Source: Dictyocoela muelleri
Taxonomy: Eukaryota; Microsporidia
NCBI GenBank assembly: GCA_016256075.1
Contig: SDVU01000013.1
Span: 1-31,222, forward strand
Direction of reading: 5' to 3'
DNA length: 31,222 nucleotides
Both the position numbers and the translations under genes were made by a program. The notes under the pieces are model-generated. The model worked only from the letters and a program-made list of their open reading frames with translations. It was not told the origin of the DNA and made no database searches. This document shows, in pieces, positions 17,201-24,687 of this stretch (the first letter of the stretch is position 1; every line of letters starts with the position of its first letter).

Positions 17201-19428
17201 GCATTAACTACGAATAGAATTTTTAATAATTCGGTTAATTCATTTCTAAGTTTGATTTCGTGAAATCGTAGTTCAATAAATTTGTATAAATGTAAATCGA
17301 GATCAATATTTTCTTTAAATGTTTTTGTAATGTTATTATCAAAATGATTATTAAATAAACTATTATTATTAAAATTATCAAAATTGTTATTAATTATTTT
17401 GTCTCTTATAATATTAATAAATACACTTGTTACTTTAAAAACAGGATCCTTATTTATGTTTAAAAATGTTATCAAATCAATTAAATTTTCTTTTCTTAGG
17501 TCATCAATTTTTGAAAGTATTCCTTCAAGTCTTTTTTGCCATTGTTTTTCTTTAAGAAATGGGTATTTTGCAAAAAAATATTCACAAAGGGTTTTATTCG
17601 CTGTTAAATTGAGTGGTCTGAATTTATCATTAGAAGTTGAATTATTTTTGGTGAAATTTTTTGGATTATTTTTATTACTAAAATCTTTTTTAATATGTTT
17701 ATCATTATTATTAATATATTTATTATTGTCATTATCTTTATTATCATCATTAATATCTTTATACTCTTCAGACTTATTATTAATATCTTTAGACTCTTCA
17801 AATTTATTATTAAGTCGAGCTAAGAATTCTTCGATTTTAATTTGTTTAATTTTATCGATTTTTGATAAATATTTTTTTATTTCATTATTTCCATTTTTAA
17901 TTTCAGTTGCAATGTACAGTAATGCTGAATTTCTAACAACAGGATTAGAATCATTAATACAATTCATAATCGGTATCATTAGTTCTTCACAATAATATGA
18001 TTTATCATTATTATTGAAAGTATTATTATTAAAGTTATTATTTTGTAAAAGATCGATTAAATTCTTCTTAATTTCAGGATTTTTTGATTTGAAAGATGCA
18101 TAAAAATCCTCATTGGGTATTAAAATAGTTTTTAAAAATTTCTTCCCAATCAAATTCTTGTTAGTCAGTTTTTGAAATATTTTCTTTTGAATTAATATTT
18201 TTTGATCAGTTGTGAATTGATTAGTTGGAATTTTTAGAAAGATTTCATAAATTAAATTAGTTACTTGTAAATTATTATCATTAAGTTTTTTTGTAAGGAT
18301 CGATATGATATCATAAGTGGCTATGTTCTTTATTTCATTTTTATCTTTAACATTTGATATTGTTTTTAAAAGGCTATTTAATATTTCAACTCTGTCTTTC
18401 CATTGAGTACTGTTGATCTTCTCATAAAAAATGTCATGATTAAAATCGATATCACAAGAATGATTGTTTGTAATTGAATGATTACTGCTATCGAAATGAT
18501 CATTATTTGATTTGTCTTTAATAAATTGTTTAGTTCGACTATAACTTTGATAATTAGATTCATTATTGTTTTGATTACTGCTCTTATTAGTAAGTTGATT
18601 AGTACCTTTATTAATGTGATGATAATTAGATTCATTATTGTTTTGATTAATGTTTTCGTTATAAATTTGATTAATACTTTCATTATCGTGTTTAATAATA
18701 CTTTCATCATAACTTTGATTAATGCTTTCATTATCATGTTGAATAATACTTTCATTATTATCATTCATTAAATCTTTAATTTCTATTTTTGCCGATTGTT
18801 TTTTAATATTTTTAATTTCTTCTTTCAAATTCTTCATCTGAATATTTTTATCGCTCAGTCTTTGAATTAGACTATTATCCAACTGATATAAAGTGATGCA
18901 TGCAGCGAATGATGCTGTTCTTACTTGTGGATTTGGGTGTGGCAAAAGTGAAATGACTTTTTGAATAAGTTCATCGAGAGTGTTCTCCACGAGTGCATCT
19001 TTAGAATATTGTTTATGCAGAGAATTATTATTTATAAAATTATTTTCATGCATAATATTATTATTTTTATCATGACTTTGAAGATTATTAATGTTTGATA
19101 AATATTTATTATAATGTTTATTGAAATGTAATTGAATGTATTCAAGGCAATTGATAACAACTTTTATATTTTTTGAATTTAGAAGATCAACCAAATATGT
19201 ACAATTATTAGATGGCAATGTCAGATGATAGAAAACCAGATTTTTTAATTTTTGATTGTCTATATGGTATATCAATGGTTTATAAAAATAATTGTTTTTG
19301 TTGAGAACTTGTAATGCTGCTTCAATGACAAGATAATGTTTTTCTTTGTCAAGAGTTTTTATAAATTTTTCGATTGGAGTTGATTGAATGAATTCGATTT
19401 TTTCTTTCCAGTTTTTTGGTGACTGCAT
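14233..19428 (-). CDS. XMAP215/Stu2/chTOG-family microtubule polymerase
   Basis: A 1731-residue HEAT-repeat protein that should add tubulin at microtubule plus ends and act at spindle poles. TOG-type modules begin with the tubulin-contacting Trp loop: NWKEKIEF at residue 6, TQWKDRVEIL near 340 and KQWQKRLEGIL near 628. HEAT helices follow, such as LLPHPNPQVRTASFAACITL near 165-185. The C-terminal part keeps the family's late helical region (YKMIWRHSKEIHSFINEKEK, then IESILNELYFFF near 1620-1660). It is far longer than yeast Stu2 (about 890 residues) because Asn/Asp/Lys low-complexity inserts separate the modules. The start is set by ACCCC directly before AATG and by the Trp loop following at once; the minus-strand stop is TAA. 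No introns and no operon partner. The family is assigned from motifs, not a search. Confidence 0.82.
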   Translation of the reverse strand: MQSPKNWKEKIEFIQSTPIEKFIKTLDKEKHYLVIEAALQVLNKNNYFYKPLIYHIDNQKLKNLVFYHLTLPSNNCTYLVDLLNSKNIKVVINCLEYIQLHFNKHYNKYLSNINNLQSHDKNNNIMHENNFINNNSLHKQYSKDALVENTLDELIQKVISLLPHPNPQVRTASFAACITLYQLDNSLIQRLSDKNIQMKNLKEEIKNIKKQSAKIEIKDLMNDNNESIIQHDNESINQSYDESIIKHDNESINQIYNENINQNNNESNYHHINKGTNQLTNKSSNQNNNESNYQSYSRTKQFIKDKSNNDHFDSSNHSITNNHSCDIDFNHDIFYEKINSTQWKDRVEILNSLLKTISNVKDKNEIKNIATYDIISILTKKLNDNNLQVTNLIYEIFLKIPTNQFTTDQKILIQKKIFQKLTNKNLIGKKFLKTILIPNEDFYASFKSKNPEIKKNLIDLLQNNNFNNNTFNNNDKSYYCEELMIPIMNCINDSNPVVRNSALLYIATEIKNGNNEIKKYLSKIDKIKQIKIEEFLARLNNKFEESKDINNKSEEYKDINDDNKDNDNNKYINNNDKHIKKDFSNKNNPKNFTKNNSTSNDKFRPLNLTANKTLCEYFFAKYPFLKEKQWQKRLEGILSKIDDLRKENLIDLITFLNINKDPVFKVTSVFINIIRDKIINNNFDNFNNNSLFNNHFDNNITKTFKENIDLDLHLYKFIELRFHEIKLRNELTELLKILFVVNAKLTISFVLYYTKIKKQGRLFIDIIKVLISIINDFKNNNEFKNNNDFKNNNDLKNNNDFKNSFNNLSIENFEKEISSLEVKGSQEKNIINQLKDILKEFNIFKSDFVSKKDGKKEELHDIKDIKNFIADNDHKDIKDDKDINSHKDDNDYKDIKDDKEINNHKDDKDYKDIKDIKDDKDINSFKDGSDIKDNHNSVKADPQFLIKNNLIKNNFFQINKIISSSPMPQKRKLQINLIKNPMRGRIKNGTKKEEVFDSQFLKKYNYVIMKYKNKFNIENNKFNIENNKFNIENNKLNNNNGDEEINQILSSFLLTNTTLISDYIIDFLSLLNIKNTQFLDKFFELLIEREYILSEYEVTRLVEYLLRIGDFDHLSVLDCVYPLSKLFNVYKKMLINCNYKENNKNNKNDKNLNNINLNGYEDHDYYKDYNTFNNNENTFISKEGSLNTPIKNKIISQIILLIKRTKLFNGDKYYFMNLDNDELVREICRVDPTAIEFVNDLRKLGNNFLSPVVKRCNVKSAILSRCDNDCVKDNNCYKEEKEDEIRYDYKIKDDLKFNDKDGFKVKDNDNDKYDFQVDYKNNDDEDSNKNENSHDDDNPFINKKQGIEKFRKEFERRLSLDDTSCDEIKDIFKELIFDKKSGCKKLNNFIKNDVEKVLFSANSLVSSMLLHINNYKKYNHNNDVHENYLFDYKLYNKNNNDNKLYNYYKQDDNKLYNYKQDDNKLYNYKQDDNKLYDDDNYEIISVIYQLSLNSQFLNELSCETLISLNEYLIKMIIKCKNNNELKNNNQNSNYNDQNIQNYQNNKVSIDLISDILINLCVNSPAERILKSYLEMIKKYLKDNHYIKNNVDEYIIANKDEYKIDNKDEYKIVNKKEELEMVYKMIWRHSKEIHSFINEKEKIESILNELYFFFQITGININRNEDVDNKDNIDNSNIDNINNNNINIGVYFLKLHIDEIFKHYKLEILKFDLKGIVKEYVNSLIGKHELIK
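14590..14660 (-). repeat. In-frame DEYKI(D/V)NK repeat near the TOG protein C-terminus
   Basis: Three or more copies of a 24-bp unit (TCATCTTTATTATCAATTT-type) encode DEYKIDNK/DEYKIVNK/DEYIIANK, inserted between C-terminal HEAT helices. Confidence 0.65.
14995..15125 (-). repeat. In-frame DDNKLYNYKQ tandem repeat in the TOG gene
   Basis: A unit of about 30 bp (TTATCATCTTGCTTATAAT-type plus AAAGT) repeats about four times, encoding DDNKLYN(Y)YKQ. Unit length is a multiple of three, so copy-number change keeps the frame. Confidence 0.7.
16320..16395 (-). repeat. In-frame KFNIENN repeat
   Basis: Three to four copies of a 21-bp unit encode (N)KFNIENN in the linker after the third TOG-like module; the copies are nearly identical, suggesting recent slippage. 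Confidence 0.7.
16624..16835 (-). repeat. In-frame KDIKDDKDIN tandem repeat
   Basis: Repeats of ATCTTTAATATCTTTGTAAT-like units with ATCATC triplets encode an acidic/basic linker (HKDIKDDKDINSHKDDNDYK...). It is a highly charged, probably unstructured spacer. Confidence 0.7.
17028..17108 (-). repeat. In-frame FKNNND repeat
   Basis: Four to five copies of an 18-bp unit (TTATTATTTTTAAAGTCA-type) encode (D/E)FKNNN, within the linker following the third TOG-like module. Confidence 0.7.
18555..18775 (-). repeat. In-frame NESI(N/I)Q-type repeat
   Basis: Degenerate units of about 24-36 bp (ACTTTCATTATCATGTT-type) encode NESINQ/NESIIQHD/NESNYQ runs between the first and second TOG-like modules. Confidence 0.65.
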
Positions 19429-19440
19429 TGGGGTCCTTAT
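19429..19440 (-). promoter_or_regulatory. Start-proximal CCC motif of the TOG gene
   Basis: Read on the minus strand: AAGGACCCCA, then ATG. A CCC-like tract just before the start codon is a described microsporidian signal thought to mark transcription/translation starts. It supports the chosen ATG. Confidence 0.55.
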
Positions 19441-19684
19441 TTTTTGATTTTTAAATTTATTGGTTTTTTAAATTAAAAAAACGGTATTTAATTTTATAAA
19501 TTTATAAGTCTTAATATTATCAATAGAAGTTAAAAAATTCTATACTAGTACAGGACTGCACCTAATTCAGAAGCATTTGCGGCCATTTCCCAATATATGT
19601 CGGTATAAAAAAAATGTCGGTATAGAAAAAATAGGTCGGTATAAAAAATTAAAAAAAATTACAGTATTTATAAATACAAAGTTT

Positions 19685-19800
19685 TCAAACTTATAAACTC
19701 CTTTTTAAAACTCATACCACCCTTTTTTCAAACTTATAACCCCCTTTTTTAGACTTATATACCCATTTCTTTCGGACTTATAGATCTATTTCTTTCAGAC
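19685..19800. repeat. Foldback arm minisatellite, about 22-bp units
   Basis: About five units of the type ACTTATA(N)CCC(C)TTTTTT, followed by the variants ACTTATAGATCTATTTCTTT. The mirror array is at about 20220-20345. Confidence 0.65.
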
Positions 19801-19904
19801 AAAAAGACACATTTTACCAGTGTTATACATTATCTGCGAAAATTCGCATCGATATATTATTTTTGAGCCCTATTTCCGAGCCCTATTTCCGACCCTTATT
19901 TTTT

Positions 19905-20035
19905 AACCATTATTTTTTAACCATTATTTTTTAATCATTATTTTTTAACCATTATTTTTTAACACTTCTTAACACTTATTTTTAAGCCCCTATATTTTAA
20001 CACTTTTTTTACCCTTATTTTTAACCTTTATTTTT
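19905..20035. repeat. TTTTTTAACCATTA tandem repeat at foldback centre
   Basis: Four or more copies of AACCATTATTTTTT, then diverging AACACTTATTTTT-type units. The motif is A/T plus short C runs and is not a telomere repeat. Confidence 0.6.
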
Positions 20036-20430
20036 TAAAACTTATTTTTTAACCCATATTTTTAACCTTTGGTAAAAATATGGGTTAAAAAATAAGTTTT
20101 AAAAAATAAAGGGTAAAAATAAGGGTTAGGAAATAAGGGTTAAATTATAAGGGTTAAAAAAATTAATCGATGTGAATTTTCGCGGATAATCTATAACTCT
20201 GGCAAAATAGGACTATAGGTCTGAAATAAATGGGGTATAAGTTTAAAAAGGGGGTTATAAGTTTCAAAAAGGGGTTTATAGTTTTGAAAAGGGTTTTTAT
20301 GTTTGAAAAAGGGGGTCTATAAGTTTGAAAAAAAGGTTTATAAATACTGAAAATTTTTAATTTTTTATACCAACCTATTTTTTTATACCGACCTATTTTT
20401 TCTATACCGACATATATTGGGAAATGACCG

Positions 20431-20672
20431 CATTTGAAAGTTTTTAAAAAATGATTTTACAGGTGTATTTATATAATCAAAAAAAAACTGTCTTTGCTGA
20501 AATATGTATTATCAAAAAACGGACAGTATTGAAGTTTAAAAATTTTTTCTCTGAAATATTTTTTAAACTTCAATATTTTATTTAGTTTTGGATAACATAT
20601 ATTAGCAAAGACAGTTTTTTTTGATTATATAAATACGCCTGTAAAATCATTTTTAACAAACTCTTGCGTATG
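20431..20672. mobile_element. MITE nested in the foldback right arm
   Basis: Arms of about 110 bp pair almost perfectly (left TGATTTTACAGGTGTATTTA, then TATAATC and ACTGTCTTTGCT; right AGCAAAGACAGTTTT ... GCCTGTAAAATCA). It interrupts the match between the two foldback arms: the left arm reads straight through AGAAGCATTTGCGG, while the right arm is split at that point. The MITE is therefore younger than the foldback. No coding content. Confidence 0.75.
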
Positions 20673-20703
20673 CTTCTTAATTAGGTGCAGTCCTGTAGTA
20701 GTA

Positions 20704-21743
20704 CCAAAGATTCATCGGTATTATGAGATTTAAAAATTAATTATAGCTTTAACGCAAATTTTGTTTTTTTATAAAATTTTTGATTTTCCGGCTTAATAAT
20801 AAACGTGAAACGCTGAATAAAAACTCTTATTTAATAAATTTATTTGAGAAATAATATTTTTTAAATTAAAATAATCTTTTCATTGTAATTCTTCTAATAA
20901 ATAAACCGAAATATAATATTTAGGGATAAAAAAGGTTCTTAAATTCTAAAATATATTTTTCTGATAATAATAAACTGAAAAAATTATACTTATTTTATTT
21001 TGAAGAAGCAGATTTTTTATTAATGTAAATCCGAGAAAATAATTTTACTTTAGATGCCTGAAAAGTACTGTTTATTTTATTTATTACAGTTCTGATGAAT
21101 AATTTTTTTTATAAAAAATTATAATTTTATTTATGTTACAATTATTCCGAGTAATTCTATAAAAATGCCCAATTTAAATCTTTTTATTTAAATACGGGGA
21201 TTAGATCAAGCCCTATTATTAAAAATCATTAAAAAATTTTCAACCAAAATTTAGTTGATATAATTACATGGTTCTATAATCTAAAAAGTATATCTTTTTA
21301 AAAATATTAAATATAAAAAATACTACTTTTAACAAATATTATTTTGTCGAACTAATAAATAATACATCGTTATTTCTTATTAAAATGATAATTAAAATAA
21401 TCATTGTTATTGATAGGTGTCATTTAAAATAGATTTATAAAAATTAAAAAGTAATGTTAAACGAATTTACTTAATTGTACATTTTCATGTAAAAGAGTAC
21501 AAAAATATTAACTATTGAAAAATAATTAACAAGAAAATTATGGTTAATAATAATTTTCAATAATCAAATTAATCTAGGTAAAAAATATTTTTGATTTTAA
21601 AAAACTTTTTTTAAACATTGAGTATATATTTCATGCTCATCTAATAAAAATTGGAAAAAAAGGAGGTTGAAAATAATCTGATGGGATTAAAGACGGAAGT
21701 AAAAGAGGAGGGAAGTTACATGTTTTTTATTTTTAATAAAAAT
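20704..21743. other. AT-rich intergenic gap, about 1 kb
   Basis: I see no coding frame, RNA gene or clear repeat here. An 8-bp AAGGAGGT run at about 21659 has no evident meaning in a eukaryote. Confidence 0.5.
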
Positions 21744-22192
21744 TTAGGGTAAAGTCATCAGTGTTAACATTCTTGAATAAAATTTTATGAATCGTGGTTG
21801 TAATCCCGCTGACGTCACTCTTTAATAAATAATGAGGGATTAACATTAAGTGGTCAAACATTATAGAAATATAGTTTAATATACAGCTGTTACCGTGAGT
21901 ATAGCAGATTAAGACTTGGTATAATATGACAATGAAGCAGAAGGGACTCTCTTAGGTGTGGGGATGAGTGAGGCGACGCATCTCGGCAAAATAAGTAGTA
22001 GAAAAAACACTTAAAGTCTCTAATTACCTGCATCCTGCCGAGTCATTGATAAAACGAAGATCGCGTATACAGCTGGGCTTCTGGGAAGCTTAGTAGCGAC
22101 GTATAATTGGAATACCAAGAACCAAAGGTTTAAAGACAAAGGTTGGAGACAAATCTCCGGGTTGGCAGCTACAAGTGTCATCAGTATGTAAT
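21744..22192 (+). mobile_element. SINE-like tRNA-headed repeat, copy 2
   Basis: Collinear with copy 1 (9287-9736). The head is TAGGGTAAAGTCATCAGTG, then TTAACATTCTTGAAT, with a B-box-like GGTTGTAATCC at about 21797-21807. The conserved GCTGACGTCACTCTTTAAT block and AATAATGAGGGA follow, then ATACAGCTGTT and GATTAAGACTTGG. The 3' half (GGGGATGAG ... GACGCATCTCGGC; CTGGGAAGCTTAGTAGCGA; GGTTGGCAGCTAC) matches copy 1 with scattered changes. There is no shared ORF and no poly(A) tail. It lies about 200 bp downstream of the p24 gene's stop codon. Confidence 0.6.
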
Positions 22193-22390
22193 AGATTTTC
22201 TTCACATTTTAAATTATTCATAAGATTAATAATCTATAGTTGTATTGATATAATAATCGAAAACATACGTTTATATTAAAAGCCATACCAAAATAATCAA
22301 AGAGGATATTTTTCACAAAATAGCTTAAAGTTAAAAACAGATTTATGAAAACTCATGAAAAATTAAAAATGAACGAATCATTTTATTCCT

Positions 22391-22993
22391 TTAAATCAAC
22401 TTCTTCTTTTTAATAAACGTATTCAACGAATAAACCTGTTGAATATTTAAAACAGTAAAAATCAATAACGTACACAACGAACACCCAACAACCAAAAAAT
22501 TAATTGAATCGTGCCTATTTCTCAAATACTCCATCTGCTGCTGCTTAACTTGCGTTTGTTGCTCCAAATTGTACAGCAATTTTTCAAAATTTTGCAAAGC
22601 ATTCATCGCGGGCTCTACAGAAACACCTCTAGCCACATTTTTATCAAAAGTATCAAATTGTGTTGTATAAGTAAAATTCAAGTCACCCGGTTCATAATTT
22701 GATGAATCATCAGGTATGTTTAGCAACATGCTAATTTTTATTTTCTCGTATGATGTTGTACTAAAAGTTACGACCGTTTCTTCGTCATTAGGTATTTTTC
22801 GACTATAGAAAAAAACCTTTTCATCTTTTGGACATGTTACACTTATTGAGTATGTGCAGTTTTTTGTGCCAACTGGTTTAAATGTACCTTGAAATATTTG
22901 ATTTTCAATCATGTCTTGAAATATTTCAATTTTTGGTTTTTTTTCAGATAAGTTGAAGCCTATTGCTAAAATTTGAACTATAGAGAAAATCAT
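22391..22993 (-). CDS. p24 (emp24/gp25L/TMED) family cargo receptor
   Basis: A 200-residue type I membrane protein of the p24 family, which cycles between ER and Golgi in COPII/COPI vesicles and helps select cargo. It has an N-terminal hydrophobic signal (MIFSIVQILAIGF). A beta-rich GOLD domain at about 20-115 carries the paired cysteines (NCTYSISVTC). A coiled coil lies at about 128-165 (LQNFEKLLYNLEQQTQVKQQ) and one membrane span at about 166-186 (NFLVVGCSLCTLLIFTVLNI). The short cytosolic tail ends FIKKKKLI, a KKxx COPI retrieval signal (Lys at -3 and -4). Length and domain order are normal for the family. The start fits the signal peptide and is preceded by CCCCACCTC. It is intronless with no operon partner. 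The subfamily (alpha to delta) cannot be told by eye. Confidence 0.85.
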   Translation of the reverse strand: MIFSIVQILAIGFNLSEKKPKIEIFQDMIENQIFQGTFKPVGTKNCTYSISVTCPKDEKVFFYSRKIPNDEETVVTFSTTSYEKIKISMLLNIPDDSSNYEPGDLNFTYTTQFDTFDKNVARGVSVEPAMNALQNFEKLLYNLEQQTQVKQQQMEYLRNRHDSINFLVVGCSLCTLLIFTVLNIQQVYSLNTFIKKKKLI

Positions 22994-23006
22994 GAGGTGG
23001 GGTTGA
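22994..23006 (-). promoter_or_regulatory. Start-proximal CCC motif of the p24 gene
   Basis: On the minus strand AACCCCACCTC directly precedes the ATG, as expected for the microsporidian CCC-like signal. It supports the chosen start. Confidence 0.55.
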
Positions 23007-23742
23007 AATATTTTTTTTACATTTTTTAATTTTTTAATTAGATTTTCAAATTAAATTAATCTGATTTTTAAATATTAATTAGTTAGATTTTAAAAATTGC
23101 ATTATTAGAATTTTAAAATTATATTAATTGATATTTTTTAATTTATATTATTCTGGTTCCATCAGAATATTCACGTAATCACATTTTTTTAAAAAAATTT
23201 ATTGTAACAGTAATTTGTAAACAATGTCAAAAAAATAATATTATTCATTAAGGGCAAAAAAATATTTAATATATGTCATTTTTTACTTTAGTAACTTGAA
23301 TTAAATAATTTTATGGCTTTTATTAATAAATTGACTTCGTCTTCATATATTGAATATATTTTAAGAAATTGACTTTTCATAAATACTTTTTTATATTAAA
23401 AGATGTTTCTTGAAATGAAAAAAATTTGTGAACTCGGAATATTTTATAGAAAGTAATCTATTTAATAAAAATATAATTCTCTTTTTATACCTTTAATCAC
23501 AATTCTTAAGAATTTATGAACAACCAATGTGCAACACATAGTATCGTAATTTTTGAATTTTAAAATGTAGTGTTTTTAACTCAAATATCAAAAAATACAT
23601 AAATTCCAAATAACCTATCATATTTACCACCAATATCCGTTTTAAAAATTTAAATAAATAACTAGAATTTATTTTACAAATTTCGGTATGAAAAGTTGTT
23701 TCATACAACCTATATACATATTATGGTAAAATTTGATATATA
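23007..23742. other. AT-rich upstream region of the p24 gene
   Basis: No gene or repeat is supported. The first 100-200 bp would contain the p24 promoter, but no defined element beyond the CCC tract is visible. Confidence 0.45.
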
Positions 23743-23763
23743 TTGAATTACAGGGGTTTTCAG

Positions 23764-24125
23764 TTAGTGAGAGCTCTCTTTGCAGATAGTGAGAGCGCTC
23801 TTTGCAGTTAGTGAGAGCTCTCTTTGCAGATAGTGAGAGTGCTCTTTGCAGATAGTGGGAGCGCTCTTTGCAGATAGTGAGAGCGCTCTTTGCAGATAGT
23901 GAGAGCGCTCTTTTCAGTTTATTAGAGCGCTCTTTTCAGTTAGTGAGGGCGATCTTTTCAATTAGTGAGAGCGATTTTTCAATTAATAAGTGCGATCTTT
24001 TCAAATAGTGAGTGCGATCTTTTCAATTAGTGAGAGAGATCTTTTCAGATAGTGAGTGCGATCTTTTCATATAGTGAGAGCAATCTTTTCAGTTGTGAGA
24101 GCGAACTTTTCAATTATTGAGAGCG
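23764..24125 (+). repeat. Left-arm 22-bp minisatellite (about 16 units)
   Basis: The unit is AGTGAGAGCGCTCTTTGC plus AGAT/AGTT. The core AGAGCGCTCT is itself a 10-bp palindrome. Units change from the outside inward, from GCGCTCTTTGCAG to GCGATCTTTTCA, and the right arm shows the same gradient in mirror image. Confidence 0.85.
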
Positions 24126-24486
24126 ATGGCAACCATAAAAAACGACAAAGTCGTTTTTTTTGCATTTTTCTTTGTCGTTTTATCCCGAAAAAAACGATAA
24201 ATTTATAATAATTGAAAAATAAGGAAGCACGAGAAACTGCCTTGAGCTCATCGCTGTCTCAGCGCGAGAACTAAAAACGAGTTTATTGAAAAATATACCA
24301 ATATCTTAGTTTTAACAAGAATATTCGATTCTAACCTTGTCTAGACACTATATATAGAAAATTTCCCCTAAATACCAAATTTGGAATGGTAAAAGTATAA
24401 TTAAAATTTATTTATATCGTTTTAGATACATATTTTAGAATCATTTTTTATATAAACTTTATGAACGTCTTATATAGAAAACAGAT

Positions 24487-24580
24487 GGCTTTGAAAAAAA
24501 ACGCCTTTGGCGTTTTTTTTCATTGGGAAAAAGGCGTTTTTGGAAAAAAAACGCCTTTTTTAAAAAAATTTAAAATCATT
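24487..24580. repeat. MULE left TIR
   Basis: Matches the reverse complement of about 26115-26205 with very few differences. It contains the self-complementary core AAAACGCCTTTGGCGTTTT; the GCCTTTGGC core is shared with the short MULE derivative at 5634-6379. Confidence 0.8.
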
Positions 24581-24687
24581 AAAAATAAGAAGTTATTAAA
24601 AAATAAGAAGTAAAAAAAAATAAGGGGTCACAAAGAATAAGAAATCATAAACGAAAAATAAATAATTTTTTAAGTAAAAATTTTTAA

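Larger units (their letters stand above)
19551..20695. mobile_element. Foldback (long-TIR) element carrying a nested MITE
   Basis: Almost entirely one large inverted repeat centred near 20068. Tips CAGGACTGCACCTAATT (19551) and its reverse complement (ending 20695) are flanked by TACTAGTA (19543-19550) and TAGTAGTA (20696-20703), 7 of 8 identical. The CAG tip with an 8-bp duplication is reminiscent of hAT elements, but there is no transposase, so the superfamily is uncertain. The arms hold GTCGGTATA motifs, units of about 22 bp beginning ACTTATA with C runs (19690-19800, mirrored 20220-20345), and a tandem AACCATTATTTTTT block at the centre. The right arm is interrupted by another palindrome at 20431-20672. 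Confidence 0.75.

Noticed and set aside
14962-18771. Several open frames on the plus strand and in other minus frames inside the TOG gene
   Set aside because: They are Ile/Met/Thr/Leu-rich shadows of the Asn/Asp/Lys microsatellites of the 1731-residue gene and have no domains of their own.
19905-20160. TTAACC/GGGTTA-like repeats suggested an internal telomere tract
   Set aside because: The units are mostly A/T with variable C runs and form the centre of a symmetric foldback, not a uniform telomere array.
21659-21667. AAGGAGGT run like a bacterial ribosome binding site
   Set aside because: No ORF starts downstream, and the setting is eukaryotic.
22020-22205. A minus-strand ORF across SINE-like copy 2
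   Set aside because: It is antisense to the repeat and not shared with copy 1.
23514-23708. A 64-codon minus-strand ORF upstream of the p24 gene
   Set aside because: There is no recognisable domain, no start signal, and it is short enough to occur by chance in AT-rich DNA.
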